This document shows positions 8,429 to 17,590 of a stretch of DNA of 32,099 nucleotides, piece by piece. How positions within the stretch are numbered: the stretch's first letter is position 1; each line of letters begins with the position of its first letter. The DNA comes from Methylobacter sp. (GTDB lineage Bacteria > Pseudomonadota > Gammaproteobacteria > Methylococcales > Methylomonadaceae). The notes beneath the pieces were generated by a model. That model did no database searches. It was given only the letters and a program-made list of their open reading frames with translations, and was not told where the DNA came from. The DNA lies in NCBI GenBank assembly GCA_030699385.1, contig JAUYMY010000027.1:1-32099 (forward strand), written 5' to 3'. The position numbers and the translations under genes are program-made.

Positions 8429-8860
8429 ATGGCGAAAAAGACAGCCCGAACACAAGTCCGCTATGAAAGAAACGACATTGAGGCGGTGTTCAAAAAATCG
8501 CCTGTTTTTTTCAACCGGATACAGCCGGTAAAAATCATCAACATCAGTAAGCAAGGCATTGCCATTTATAGCCATCAGGTATTAAAACCCCACAATCATC
8601 TGAATATCACCCTTTGTTTTAGGCAGGGCGAACGCTTTTTGCTGAATGGGCAAGTGGTGCATTCGTTTGAACAACAAAGCCATTCGCGGCGTGATGAGTT
8701 TGTCGAATTGTTTATTGATGGCGTTGCCGAGCCTATCCCGTTGCCGTTTAAATACGGCATTCATTTTGACCAACATTATCTCCCATTCAGGGATTATCTG
8801 ATCGAGTCCGGTTGTAAAAACGGTTTTGAAATACAGCGCCGTGTTTTTTATCGACGATAA
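8429..8860 (+). CDS. PilZ-domain protein, probable c-di-GMP receptor
   Basis: This 143-residue protein carries RTQVR at 7-11, fitting the RxxxR motif of PilZ domains. NISKQG at 38-43 fits the second motif, (D/N)xSxxG. In the family these two elements wrap around a c-di-GMP dimer. A further conserved-looking block, PFKYGIHF, lies near residue 106. The protein is little more than the single domain, so it probably transmits c-di-GMP level to a partner protein. It stands alone, between the icd terminator and an intergenic repeat region. A purine-rich AAAGGCAGG stretch precedes the ATG. A GGDEF-EAL protein elsewhere in the window could set the level it reads, but this link is inference. Confidence 0.85.
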   Translation: MAKKTARTQVRYERNDIEAVFKKSPVFFNRIQPVKIINISKQGIAIYSHQVLKPHNHLNITLCFRQGERFLLNGQVVHSFEQQSHSRRDEFVELFIDGVAEPIPLPFKYGIHFDQHYLPFRDYLIESGCKNGFEIQRRVFYRR

Positions 8861-8908
8861 TCGCGTTAAACAGCGCTCCCTTCGATTGCCCACTAAAGGC
8901 ACTCATTC

Positions 8909-8960
8909 ACCACGAAGAGCAAGAAGTTTGATTCTTCGTGTCCTCCGTGGTCTTCGTGGT
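8909..8960. repeat. CACGAAG-type palindromic repeat
   Basis: ACCACGAAG (8909-8917) and CTTCGTGGT (8952-8960) are exact complements. A second inner pair, AAGAAG/CTTC, extends the structure. It lies after the PilZ gene, immediately before MITE-like copy 1. Similar sequences occur at 1494-1518, 15216-15302 and, as a half-site, near 29153-29173. Confidence 0.6.
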
Positions 8961-8973
8961 AATAATCTTTTTA

Positions 8974-9127
8974 GGTAACTACTCAGCGAAAAAAAATAGA
9001 ACACGGATGGCACGGATAAGACGGATTTACACGGGTATATTTTAGTGCTTTTAATCAGTGATTATCCGTTTAACCCGTATCATCCGTGTTCTATTTAGTC
9101 ATTTTTAACAATCCCTGAGTAGTTACC
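8974..9127. mobile_element. MITE-like palindromic element, copy 1
   Basis: The element starts GGTAACTACTCAG (8974-8986) and ends with its exact complement (9115-9127). It is flanked by a direct repeat of TTTTTA (8968-8973 and 9128-9133), consistent with a 6-bp target duplication, although this sequence is low in complexity. Its interior is a long imperfect hairpin (AGAACACGGATGGCACGG pairing with ATCCGTGTTCT further on). It has no coding capacity. The remaining bases up to 9324 hold nothing that I recognise. Confidence 0.75.
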
Positions 9128-9324
9128 TTTTTAGTCTCTATTCTTATTGAATCAATTAGAGTTTTCTGCTCACCTACTGCTTAATGAGATATTTCTGTCA
9201 CAAACTTCAGATATAAAGAGTGGCGACATCTTGCCAATGGGGGTATTTTAGTTTGAGAATACTGCCCTATTGACCTAGCGACGCACCGGCAACACCGCCC
9301 AAAACAACCCCAAGTTAAGCGTAT

Positions 9325-10950
9325 ATGAACATGAAACATCACGATATGACCACTCCTCCCGACTTGACCTTGAGCACCGGCACCGGGCCGATGCAGCAGC
9401 GTGTGCCGGTTTACGAAAATTATCTGCCGCCTTGCAATAATGCCTGCCCGGCCGGGGAAAATATTCAGGCTTGGCTGGATTTGGCGCAGGCAAAACGCTA
9501 TCAGGAAGCCTGGAATAGCTTGCTGGAAAATAATCCGATGCCCGCCGTGCATGGCCGGGTTTGTTATCACCCGTGCGAATCGTCCTGTAATCGGGTGGCG
9601 GTTGATGGTGCGGTCAGCATTCATGCGGTTGAGCGCTTTTTGGGTGACATGGCGTTTGAGCAAGGCTGGACGCCGAAAATTGTCGGCGAAAAATCCAACA
9701 AGCGCGTATTAGTGGTCGGCGCTGGGCCGAGCGGTTTGTCGGCGGCCTATCATCTGGCGCGTTTAGGCCATGAGGTTGAAATCAGGGATGCGGGGCCGAC
9801 AGCAGGCGGCATGATGCATTTTGGCATCCCCTCTTATCGCTTGCCGCGCGAAGTATTGTCTGCCGAGATTAAGCGCATTGAAGATATGGGCGTAACCATC
9901 ACGCTGAACCATAAAGTTGAAGATTTAAAAGCGGAAAAAGAAACGGGCGGCTTTGATGCGGTATTTGTCGCGGTCGGCGCCCATATCGGACGCTCGATTG
10001 ATATTCCCTTATACCGTGACAGCGACATCCGCGATGCGGTCACTTTTTTGCGCGACATCGGTTTGGGCAAAGCGGCGAAAATCGGCAAACGGGTCGCCAT
10101 TTACGGCGGCGGCAATACCGCAATGGACGCAGCGCGCACCGCCAAACGCTTAGGCGCTGAAACCATGGTGATCTACCGGCGTGACCGCAAAAACATGCCC
10201 GCGCATGATTTTGAAGCCGCCGAAGCGATCGAAGAAGGCGTGGCATTTCACTGGCTGCGCACCATCGTCGGCATTGACGGCAGTCACATTCAGGTTGAAA
10301 TCATGGCGCTGGATGACAAAGGCCGCCCGCAAGCCACCGGCGAGTTTGAAATCATTGAAGCCGATACCTTGATTATGGCGCTCGGGCAAAATATCGATTC
10401 CGAGCTGTTAAAAACCTTCCCGGAAATTGAAGCGCAAAGCGATGGTGTGGTTCCTGTTAACGACAACATGATGACCGCTGTCGCAGGCGTTTTTGCCGGC
10501 GGCGACATGGTGCCGAGTTTGCGCACCGTAACCATTGCAACCGGACACGGCAAAAAAGCCGCTCGGAATATCGACGCCTATTTACGCGGCACTCAATACC
10601 AACACCCCGGCAAAAAACATATCGTCCGGCACGAAGAACTCAATCTGTGGTACAGCACCGATGCCGAACAATCCGAACAACCCGAGATGGCGCCGCTGCT
10701 GCGCAATAAAAATTTCGAGGAAGTGTTGGGCGGCTTGACTTTGGAGGAAGCAACCTACGAAGCCAGCCGCTGCTATTCCTGCGGCAATTGTTTTGAATGC
10801 GACGGCTGTTACGGTGCCTGCCCGGAAGGCGCGATTACCAAGTTAGGCAAAGGCAAATATTACGAAGTGAATTATGCCCTATGCACCGGCTGCACCGCTT
10901 GCACCCTGCAATGCCCAACCGCTGCCATTCATATGATTGAGAAAGCTTAA
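9325..10950 (+). CDS. GltD-like NAD(P)-dependent FAD/iron-sulfur oxidoreductase with C-terminal 2[4Fe-4S] ferredoxin domain
   Basis: This 541-residue protein has the plan of the glutamate synthase small subunit. It has N-terminal cysteines (CNNACPAGE near 37-45, then CYHPCESSC), an FAD-binding fold (RVLVVGAGPSGLSAAYHLAR), a second dinucleotide fold (RVAIYGGGNTAMDAARTAK), and FAGGDMV near the C-terminal part of the FAD domain. It differs from GltD by a C-terminal ferredoxin domain with CYSCGNCFECDGC and CTGCTACTLQCP motifs. No glutamate synthase large subunit is nearby. Instead it precedes nifJ, so I infer electron exchange between ferredoxin or PFOR and NAD(P)H. Several in-frame ATGs (9325, 9331, 9346) exist and no clear ribosome binding site chooses among them, so the first few residues are uncertain. 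Confidence 0.88.
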   Translation: MNMKHHDMTTPPDLTLSTGTGPMQQRVPVYENYLPPCNNACPAGENIQAWLDLAQAKRYQEAWNSLLENNPMPAVHGRVCYHPCESSCNRVAVDGAVSIHAVERFLGDMAFEQGWTPKIVGEKSNKRVLVVGAGPSGLSAAYHLARLGHEVEIRDAGPTAGGMMHFGIPSYRLPREVLSAEIKRIEDMGVTITLNHKVEDLKAEKETGGFDAVFVAVGAHIGRSIDIPLYRDSDIRDAVTFLRDIGLGKAAKIGKRVAIYGGGNTAMDAARTAKRLGAETMVIYRRDRKNMPAHDFEAAEAIEEGVAFHWLRTIVGIDGSHIQVEIMALDDKGRPQATGEFEIIEADTLIMALGQNIDSELLKTFPEIEAQSDGVVPVNDNMMTAVAGVFAGGDMVPSLRTVTIATGHGKKAARNIDAYLRGTQYQHPGKKHIVRHEELNLWYSTDAEQSEQPEMAPLLRNKNFEEVLGGLTLEEATYEASRCYSCGNCFECDGCYGACPEGAITKLGKGKYYEVNYALCTGCTACTLQCPTAAIHMIEKA

Positions 10951-10965
10951 CTTTTGGATACCGTC

Positions 10966-11211
10966 ATGCCGACATTGACCATTAAAAACATTCCAGACTC
11001 TGTACATAACGCCTTAAGCGTATTAGCGACTCAGGATGGACTGAGCATAGAAGCTGAAGTATGCCGCATTTTAACCACTGTCTGCCTGAATGACCGGCAG
11101 CCTGCCGATAGTTTGCAGCGCGTTATAAAACAGCTTTATCAAGGCAAAACACACCGCCCTCAAGTTGAGCAATTGCTGCAAGAACGCAGGCTTGAGTCGG
11201 AAAACGAATGA
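10966..11211 (+). CDS. vapB: FitA/VapB-type ribbon-helix-helix antitoxin
   Basis: This 81-residue protein opens MPTLTIKNIPDSVHNALSVL, followed by DGLSIEAEVCRIL. That is the ribbon-helix-helix signature of FitA-like VapB antitoxins, with a beta strand for DNA contact and two helices. The C-terminal half is charged and would wrap the toxin. I use ATG at 10966 rather than the in-frame TTG at 10954, since GGA lies seven to eight bases before it and the family begins at the beta strand. Its stop overlaps the toxin start (ATGA at 11208-11211), showing translational coupling. It begins 15 bases after the GltD-like stop. In this family the antitoxin normally represses its own promoter. Confidence 0.85.
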   Translation: MPTLTIKNIPDSVHNALSVLATQDGLSIEAEVCRILTTVCLNDRQPADSLQRVIKQLYQGKTHRPQVEQLLQERRLESENE

Positions 11212-11582
11212 TTGTATTGGACGCATCGGCATTACTCGCGTATTTGTTTGAAGAAAAAGGTCACCACATAGTGGCTCAGTATATCGAGAGTGCCTGTATT
11301 TCCACCGTCAATTTAAGCGAAGTTGCGGGGCGATTAATTCGTGACGGTATTGATCCAGCGCCGCTTATACAACAAATGGAATGCACCTCCATCAATGTTG
11401 TCCCATTCACCCAAACACACGCGCTTTATGCGGCTAACTTTATTTTGCAGACGCAACGTTACGGTTTATCGCTAGGCGATAGAGCTTGTTTAGGCTTAGC
11501 AAAAGAAAAACAATTAGCAGTATTAACCGCCGATACGGTTTGGTCTCAGTTAGTTGATATTGAGATCATTCAAATCAGATAA
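11208..11582 (+). CDS. vapC: PIN-domain toxin, VapC/FitB type
   Basis: This 124-residue protein has the four acidic residues of the PIN ribonuclease fold at the expected places: Asp5 in VLDASALLAYL, Glu38 in NLSEV, Asp91 in SLGDRACL and Asp109 in LTADTVW. They coordinate the metal in VapC toxins, which cleave tRNA or rRNA. All are present, so the toxin looks intact. It overlaps the antitoxin by 4 bp. It ends only 24 bases before the nifJ ATG, so the toxin pair sits inside what otherwise looks like one metabolic operon. Confidence 0.9.
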   Translation: MIVLDASALLAYLFEEKGHHIVAQYIESACISTVNLSEVAGRLIRDGIDPAPLIQQMECTSINVVPFTQTHALYAANFILQTQRYGLSLGDRACLGLAKEKQLAVLTADTVWSQLVDIEIIQIR

Positions 11583-11606
11583 ACCCAGTTGCCAGGAAAA
11601 TTTACC

Positions 11607-14600
11607 ATGACCAAACAAGTTACTATCGACGGCGGCGAAGCGGCTGCTTATGTTGCCTACCGGACTAATGAAGTCTGTGCGATATTCCCCATTACCCCGT
11701 CTTCGTCCATGGCCGAATTTTGCGACCAATGGGCGACCGAACATAAAACCAATCTGTGGGGTAGCATTCCGACCATTGCCGAAATGCAGAGCGAAGGCGG
11801 CGCTGCCGGTGCTTTACATGGCGCCTTGCAAACCGGCGCATTAGCGACAACATTCACTGCGTCGCAGGGTTTGTTGCTGATGATCCCGAATATGTACAAG
11901 ATTGCTGGCGAGCTGACCTCAACTGTCATCCATGTTGCCGCGCGTTCGTTGGCAACGCAGGGCTTGTCGATTTTTGGCGACCATCAGGATGTGATGTGCG
12001 TGCGCATGACCGGCTTTGCGCTGCTGGCCTCGTGCAATGTGCAGGAAGCGCACGATATGGCGCTGATTGCCCAGGCCGTTACCTTGAAATCGCGCATTCC
12101 GTTTTTGCATTTTTTCGACGGTTTTAGAACCTCGCACGAAATCAATAAAATCACCTTGCTGGAAGACGAGCAAATCCGCACCATGATCGATGATGTGCTG
12201 GTGTTTGCCCATCGCGACCGGGCATTGAACCCGGACAAACCGATGATGCGCGGCACCGCGCAAAACCCGGACACTTATTTCCAGTCCCGCGAAAGCTCGA
12301 ATATTTATTATGAGCGCACCATTAGTGTGTTCGACGAGGTGTTAAAACAGTTCGAGCAGGTTACCGGCCGCAGTTATAAAGCCTTTGAATATTTCGGTTC
12401 GGCAACGGCTGAACGCATCATCATTATGATAGGTTCGGGCGTCGAAACCGCAGCGACGACGGCGGAAAAACTGAATGAACAAGGCGAAAACGTCGGTGTG
12501 TTGAGTGTGCGTTTATACCGCCCGTTCAGCGCGAAGAATTTTCTCGCGGCGCTGCCCGAATCGGTGCGCCATATCGCAGTGTTGGACAGAACCAAAGAAC
12601 CCGGCAGTAGCGGCGAGCCGCTGTATAAAGATGTGGTTTCCGAGTTAAGCCAAGCCTTTGCCAGCGGCCAGCTTAAAGTCATGCCGCGCGTGATCGGCGG
12701 TCGTTACGGCTTGTCCAGCAAGGAATTTACGCCGTCGATGGTGGCGAGGATTTATCAGGAACTCAAGACCGAACAGCCGAAAAACGGCTTTACTATCGGC
12801 ATCACCGATGACGTGACTTTTACCAGCCTTGCCGTGACCGAACATATCGACATAGAAGCAGACAACGTAGTGCGGGCGCTGTTTTACGGCTTGGGTTCCG
12901 ATGGCACCGTTGGTGCCAACAAAAACAGCATCAAAATTATCGGCAATGAACCGCGATATTTTGCCCAGGGCTATTTTGTGTATGATTCCAAAAAAGCCGG
13001 ATCGCAAACCATCTCGCATTTGCGCTTTGGCCCTGAGCCGATTAAAGCGCCTTACCTGATTGAATCGGCCAACTTTATCGCCTGCCATGATTTTAATTTT
13101 ATTGACAGCACCGATATGTTGGCGCTCGCCAAACAAGGCGCGACCTTTTTATTAAACAGCCCTTTCGATGCCGAGGAAATTTGGTCGCAATTGCCTATCC
13201 ATGTGCAACAACAATTGATAGACAAAGACATACAGTTTTATGTTATCGATGCGGTCAAAGTCGCCCGGCAAACCGGCATGGGCAGACGCATTAATACGGT
13301 GATGCAAACCTGTTTTTTTGCCTTGTCCGGGGTCATGCCAAAAGACGAAGCCATCAAAAAAATCAAGCAATACACCGAAAAAACCTACGCCCGTAAAGGC
13401 GCGGAAGTGGTGCAAAAAAACTTTGAGGCGATAGACCAATCCTTGGCGCATTTGGAAAAAGTGACATTGCCAACGGCAGTTAGCGCGCTTAGCGACACCG
13501 GCGCAGGAAAATTCGCCCTCGCACCGCGTTTTGTACAGGACGTGACGGCTGAAATGATTGCCGGTCGCGGCGATTGGATTCCAATCAGTTTTTTGCCGGT
13601 CGATGGCACTTATCCCACCGGTACCACGCAATGGGAAAAACGCAATATCGCCCAGGACATTCCTATCTGGGAAAGCGATGTGTGCATACAATGCGGCAAT
13701 TGTTCGGCGGTGTGTCCCCATGCCGCGATTCGCGCCAAATTTTACCCAAAAGATTATCTGGAACAGGCACCGGAAGGTTTTAAAACCGCCAACGTCACCT
13801 CGCGCGGCTTCCCCGACACCCGCTACACAATACAAGTTTTCCCGGAAGACTGCACCGGTTGCAGCTTGTGCGTGAAGGCCTGCCCGGCGGTGTCGGAAAA
13901 CGATGCCAACGTCAAAGCCATTAACATGACGCCGAAAGCCCCGCATCTTGAGGTTGAAAAATCTTCCTTGGCTTTCTTTGAAACCCTGCCCTACAACGAC
14001 AGGGCGCGGGTCGATTTTTCCAATATACGTGGCGTACAGTTTTTGCAACCGCTGTTTGAGTTTTCCAGCGCGTGTTCCGGTTGCGGTGAAACGCCGTATT
14101 TAAAAATGATCAGCCAGTTGTTCGGCGACCGGATTTTGGCCGCCAATGCCACCGGTTGTTCGTCCATTTACGGCGGCAATTTGCCGACCACGCCGTGGTC
14201 GAAAAACGCCGAAGGCAAAGGCCCTGCCTGGTCGAATTCGCTGTTTGAAGACAATGCCGAATTCGGCTACGGCTACCGTTTGACTACCGACCAGCATGTT
14301 GCGATGGCGCATCGGCTGTTGACTGAATTGAAAGGTGAGCTTGATGCCACGCTGGTTGATGCCATTCTCGCTGCGCCGCAAAGTACAGAAAGTGACATTC
14401 GCAAACAACGCAGCCGGGTTGCCCAATTGCGCGCATTATTAGAATTGTCGGCTACCCCGAAAGCCCGCGAATTGCTGTCGATTGTCGATCATTTTGTACG
14501 CCGCAGCATCTGGATTATCGGAGGTGACGGCTGGGCTTACGACATCGATTACGGCGGCATCGACCAAGTGCTGGCGACCGGCTCCGATGTCAATATCTTG

Positions 14601-15188
14601 GTCATGGACACCGAAGTGTATTCCAACACCGGCGGTCAGGCGTCCAAATCAACGCCGATTGGCGCTGTGGCCAAATTCGCCTCAGGCGGTAAAGTCACCG
14701 CTAAAAAAGATTTGGCGCTGCAAGCCATCGCTTACGGCAATGTCTATGTCGCCAGAATCGCCTTAGGCGCCAGCCCACAACAAGCATTGCAAGCTTTCCG
14801 CGAAGCCGAAGCCTACGACGGCCCGTCTTTGATTATCGCCTACAGCCCTTGCATAGCCCACGGCATCAACCTGGAAAATGGCTTGGAGCAACAAGAGTTG
14901 GCGGTAAAATCCGGCTATTGGCCTTTGTATCGCTACAACCCAGCCTTGCGCGGCAAAGGTAAAAATCCCTTTATATTGGATTCGCTGCGCCCGACCATTG
15001 CGCTGAAAGAGTACGCTTACAACGAAACCCGCTACAGCAGTTTAAGGCTCAGCAACTTGGAACAAGCCGATAAATTGATGGAATTTGCGCAGAAAGTGGT
15101 CGACCAAAAATGGGCGCTGTATGAGGAAATGTCCAGCCGCGATGAACAAGAGTTTTTACCGGATATGCGGATAGCCAGGAAGGTTTAG
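11607..15188 (+). CDS. nifJ: Pyruvate:ferredoxin (flavodoxin) oxidoreductase, single-chain
   Basis: This 1193-residue enzyme oxidises pyruvate with CoA to acetyl-CoA and CO2 and passes electrons to ferredoxin or flavodoxin. All domains are present in one chain. The N-terminal domain contains FPITPSSSMAE and the middle domain GLGSDGTVGANKNSIKIIG. The ferredoxin domain has CIQCGNCSAVCP and CTGCSLCVKACP. The C-terminal thiamine diphosphate domain contains CSGCGETPY, GDGWAYDIDYGG and YSNTGGQ. I choose ATG at 11607 over the in-frame TTG at 11589, because AGGA at 11594-11597 precedes it and family members start at a similar point. The enzyme class is oxygen-sensitive, so its presence suggests low-oxygen metabolism or nitrogen-fixation support. 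Placement after the GltD-like flavoprotein suggests NAD(P)-coupled turnover. Confidence 0.97.
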   Translation: MTKQVTIDGGEAAAYVAYRTNEVCAIFPITPSSSMAEFCDQWATEHKTNLWGSIPTIAEMQSEGGAAGALHGALQTGALATTFTASQGLLLMIPNMYKIAGELTSTVIHVAARSLATQGLSIFGDHQDVMCVRMTGFALLASCNVQEAHDMALIAQAVTLKSRIPFLHFFDGFRTSHEINKITLLEDEQIRTMIDDVLVFAHRDRALNPDKPMMRGTAQNPDTYFQSRESSNIYYERTISVFDEVLKQFEQVTGRSYKAFEYFGSATAERIIIMIGSGVETAATTAEKLNEQGENVGVLSVRLYRPFSAKNFLAALPESVRHIAVLDRTKEPGSSGEPLYKDVVSELSQAFASGQLKVMPRVIGGRYGLSSKEFTPSMVARIYQELKTEQPKNGFTIGITDDVTFTSLAVTEHIDIEADNVVRALFYGLGSDGTVGANKNSIKIIGNEPRYFAQGYFVYDSKKAGSQTISHLRFGPEPIKAPYLIESANFIACHDFNFIDSTDMLALAKQGATFLLNSPFDAEEIWSQLPIHVQQQLIDKDIQFYVIDAVKVARQTGMGRRINTVMQTCFFALSGVMPKDEAIKKIKQYTEKTYARKGAEVVQKNFEAIDQSLAHLEKVTLPTAVSALSDTGAGKFALAPRFVQDVTAEMIAGRGDWIPISFLPVDGTYPTGTTQWEKRNIAQDIPIWESDVCIQCGNCSAVCPHAAIRAKFYPKDYLEQAPEGFKTANVTSRGFPDTRYTIQVFPEDCTGCSLCVKACPAVSENDANVKAINMTPKAPHLEVEKSSLAFFETLPYNDRARVDFSNIRGVQFLQPLFEFSSACSGCGETPYLKMISQLFGDRILAANATGCSSIYGGNLPTTPWSKNAEGKGPAWSNSLFEDNAEFGYGYRLTTDQHVAMAHRLLTELKGELDATLVDAILAAPQSTESDIRKQRSRVAQLRALLELSATPKARELLSIVDHFVRRSIWIIGGDGWAYDIDYGGIDQVLATGSDVNILVMDTEVYSNTGGQASKSTPIGAVAKFASGGKVTAKKDLALQAIAYGNVYVARIALGASPQQALQAFREAEAYDGPSLIIAYSPCIAHGINLENGLEQQELAVKSGYWPLYRYNPALRGKGKNPFILDSLRPTIALKEYAYNETRYSSLRLSNLEQADKLMEFAQKVVDQKWALYEEMSSRDEQEFLPDMRIARKV

Positions 15189-15215
15189 GTTCAAAGCGAT
15201 TTCCTGAAAATAATT

Positions 15216-15302
15216 GTCCACGAAAAGCACGAGAGCCACGAAAAAAAAGCAGTAGAAATAATAGCATTGCTTGTTTTCGTGTTTTTTGTGCTTTTCGTGG
15301 AC
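15216..15302. terminator. Long hairpin between convergent genes, likely bidirectional terminator
   Basis: GTCCACGAAAAGCAC (15216-15230) and its exact complement (15288-15302) give a 15-bp perfect stem, extended inside by CCACGAAAA/TTTTCGTG. It sits between nifJ (rightward, ends 15188) and the GGDEF-EAL gene (leftward, ends 15354). Convergent placement and the T-rich right flank favour termination. The sequence belongs to the CACGAAG-like dispersed family. Confidence 0.6.
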
Positions 15303-15353
15303 TCTATTTTTTTCTACAGTCTAATATCATCAGGCGCCCTCGCCTTTTGCCTA

Positions 15354-17588
15354 TTATTTTTTAATTGAAAAATTCATCTCAGGCTGCGGTAGGCTGATGT
15401 GGTAGCCTTGGGCGTAATTAATGCCCATATCTTTGAGCGCTTCCCAAATTTCCTGATTTTCGACAAATTCGGCAACGGTGAGAATGTCGATGTCTTGACA
15501 CAAGCGGGACAGGTTATGCACCAACGCATAATCCACTTTAGAATTTAATATGTTGCGCACAAAAGCGCCGTCAATTTTGACATAATCAAAACGTAATTCG
15601 CGCAAATAATGGAACGAGTTATAACCGGTGCCGAAATCATCCAAGGCAAAGGAAAAACCTTTACGGCGCAAATTCGTCAAAAACCGGCGCATGTTGGTCA
15701 TGTCGCCAATCGCCTCACGTTCGAGCAATTCAAACACAATGCTTTCCGGCGGAAGTTCCAGTTTCTGGCACAACTCTTCGGCATAACCCAAAATGCCGCG
15801 CCCCTGAATTTCCTGCACCGATAAATTAATGAATATTTTCGCATTCGCTTCCGGTCGCTTAGCATCCATAGCCGCACGTTTCGCGGTAAAAGAATTGTTA
15901 ATCATGGCAAGGTCGAGTTCTCTCGCCAAACCATATTTGTCGATGGTTTCGATGAACGCTGCCGCCGAGGTGGTCTCGCCGGTGAGTGATTGTAGCCTCG
16001 CCAGGGTTTCAAAGGCATAGAGCTCGCCGGTCTGGCAATTAACGATTGATTGATAAAAGGGAATGATACGGCCTTCTTTTAACGCCTCACGCAGATTTTC
16101 CACACTGTCACGGGTCTCACGAATACTGACGCGCTTTTCCGTCGCATCAAACGTGCAGACGCTGTCTTTGCCCATATCCTTGGCTTTGTACATGGCTGCA
16201 TCGACGCCTTCAAGCAGGGAATCAATGGTTGTCCCGTCAACCGGATAACTGCTGACACCGATGGAAACGGTCAAATGAAAACGGTTGCCTTGTACCGAAG
16301 TGATGGTCATTTCCCGCAGTGCCTCGCCCACTTTTTCAGCAACGATACGTGCGCCTTTAGGCCCTGTTTCGGTCAGGATAATGGCAAACTCATCACCGCC
16401 AATGCGGGCGCACATATCGCCGGTGCGGGTATGTTCAAGCAAAACATCGGCGATTGAACACAGCGCGGTGTCGCCGGTAGGATGGCCGTAGGAATCGTTA
16501 ATATCTTTAAAATCATCAAGATCCAGCATCAATACGCTAAATTCATGCTTATGGCGTTCAGAACGACCAATTTCATAATTCAAAATATCATTGAATTGAC
16601 GGCGATTGTGCAAGCCGGTCAGCGGGTCATGCACGGCATAATATTCAAGCTCTAACAGTGTGCGCGACAACACTTTACTGGAGCCGACCACCATCACCAT
16701 AACAGCCAATATCGCACGGATGACGCTGGCTTCCTGCGGCGACAAGCTGTTGTCGGCGGCGTAAGCAACGCCCAATAATCCGGCCAGATTGGTTGAATGG
16801 TCAGGCACCGGTACGCTGATCATATTAATCTCCAGCTCCGGCCTTATTTCGGCACCGCAATTAATATTAAATTCTTCGATGTCCAGCGGCGAGTTATCCG
16901 GCAAGCCAATGCTGGCCAGCATTTGTTTACTCAATAATCCCCGGGCTTGGGTGCGGACTTCATCGGAGCAATGCCCTAAGTAATACAAATACAGCGATAA
17001 ACCGTTTTCTTCAGCAAAAGCGATGTAAAAAAAGTTGAACGGAAAAATATCATAAAAATCCGACAAAATTTCTTGTACAAACTCTTTCCATTGCGAAATA
17101 TGCTCATGCGACAGGATAATGCGCTCCAACACCTGGCTTTGCCGCTCCAACAAGTCTTTTTCGACCAAAACCGAGGACAGCTCAAGCAGGGTCTGATTAA
17201 ACTCAATCATCAGATTCTGTATGTGCTCATCACTAGACGCCCACTGTTCGCTACGCTGTTTAAATAATAAATCAAGGCTGTGATCCAGCCGGGTGCAGGT
17301 GTTGATGATATGCGCAATTGTGGGGATCATCGCCACCATGGCGGCGGAATCGTCGGCGGCCATGGTCGCCATCGCGGCTACTAATTTGCTGACAATCTCT
17401 TGATGTACATTATGGTTCAGTTCGGACAAGCTGTTCGCATAGCGCTGGGAGCGTGTTTGATTTTCTAAAATCTCGGCAATCTGACTAATAACCTTAAAGC
17501 GCAAAGTCTCCAGATTATTGGGTTCGGCAATGGCTACATGCATTACTTTAGTCTTTGTATCAATACAGTTATGCGATAATTCACTCAT
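15354..17588 (-). CDS. GGDEF-EAL protein with N-terminal GAF-like sensor region
   Basis: This 744-residue protein makes and/or degrades c-di-GMP. The N-terminal 300 residues are helical and GAF-like with no membrane segment. The GGDEF domain follows with DPLTGLHNRR, an intact GGDEF at 397-401 and an RTGD inhibitory-site motif five residues before it. The EAL domain reads ETL instead of EAL at about 527. It still has the other catalytic residues: NLSVQ, ELLE, DDFGTGYNS, KID, the AEFVE glutamate and AQGY. Both activities are therefore plausible. I choose ATG at 17588 over the in-frame TTG at 17594, because GAGG lies seven bases before the ATG. The start is then 2 bases after the stop of the ODP-like gene, so the two are almost certainly co-expressed. 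Confidence 0.95.
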   Translation of the reverse strand: MSELSHNCIDTKTKVMHVAIAEPNNLETLRFKVISQIAEILENQTRSQRYANSLSELNHNVHQEIVSKLVAAMATMAADDSAAMVAMIPTIAHIINTCTRLDHSLDLLFKQRSEQWASSDEHIQNLMIEFNQTLLELSSVLVEKDLLERQSQVLERIILSHEHISQWKEFVQEILSDFYDIFPFNFFYIAFAEENGLSLYLYYLGHCSDEVRTQARGLLSKQMLASIGLPDNSPLDIEEFNINCGAEIRPELEINMISVPVPDHSTNLAGLLGVAYAADNSLSPQEASVIRAILAVMVMVVGSSKVLSRTLLELEYYAVHDPLTGLHNRRQFNDILNYEIGRSERHKHEFSVLMLDLDDFKDINDSYGHPTGDTALCSIADVLLEHTRTGDMCARIGGDEFAIILTETGPKGARIVAEKVGEALREMTITSVQGNRFHLTVSIGVSSYPVDGTTIDSLLEGVDAAMYKAKDMGKDSVCTFDATEKRVSIRETRDSVENLREALKEGRIIPFYQSIVNCQTGELYAFETLARLQSLTGETTSAAAFIETIDKYGLARELDLAMINNSFTAKRAAMDAKRPEANAKIFINLSVQEIQGRGILGYAEELCQKLELPPESIVFELLEREAIGDMTNMRRFLTNLRRKGFSFALDDFGTGYNSFHYLRELRFDYVKIDGAFVRNILNSKVDYALVHNLSRLCQDIDILTVAEFVENQEIWEALKDMGINYAQGYHISLPQPEMNFSIKK

Positions 17589-17590
17589 GC

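Noticed and set aside
9325..10950. Glutamate synthase small subunit (gltD)
   Set aside because: No gltB lies nearby, an extra ferredoxin domain is present and the partner is nifJ, so a gltD name would mislead.
13152..14048. Long open frame of 298 codons on the minus strand
   Set aside because: It lies antisense to nifJ, whose FeS and thiamine motifs are clear on the plus strand. The antisense translation has no recognisable motif.
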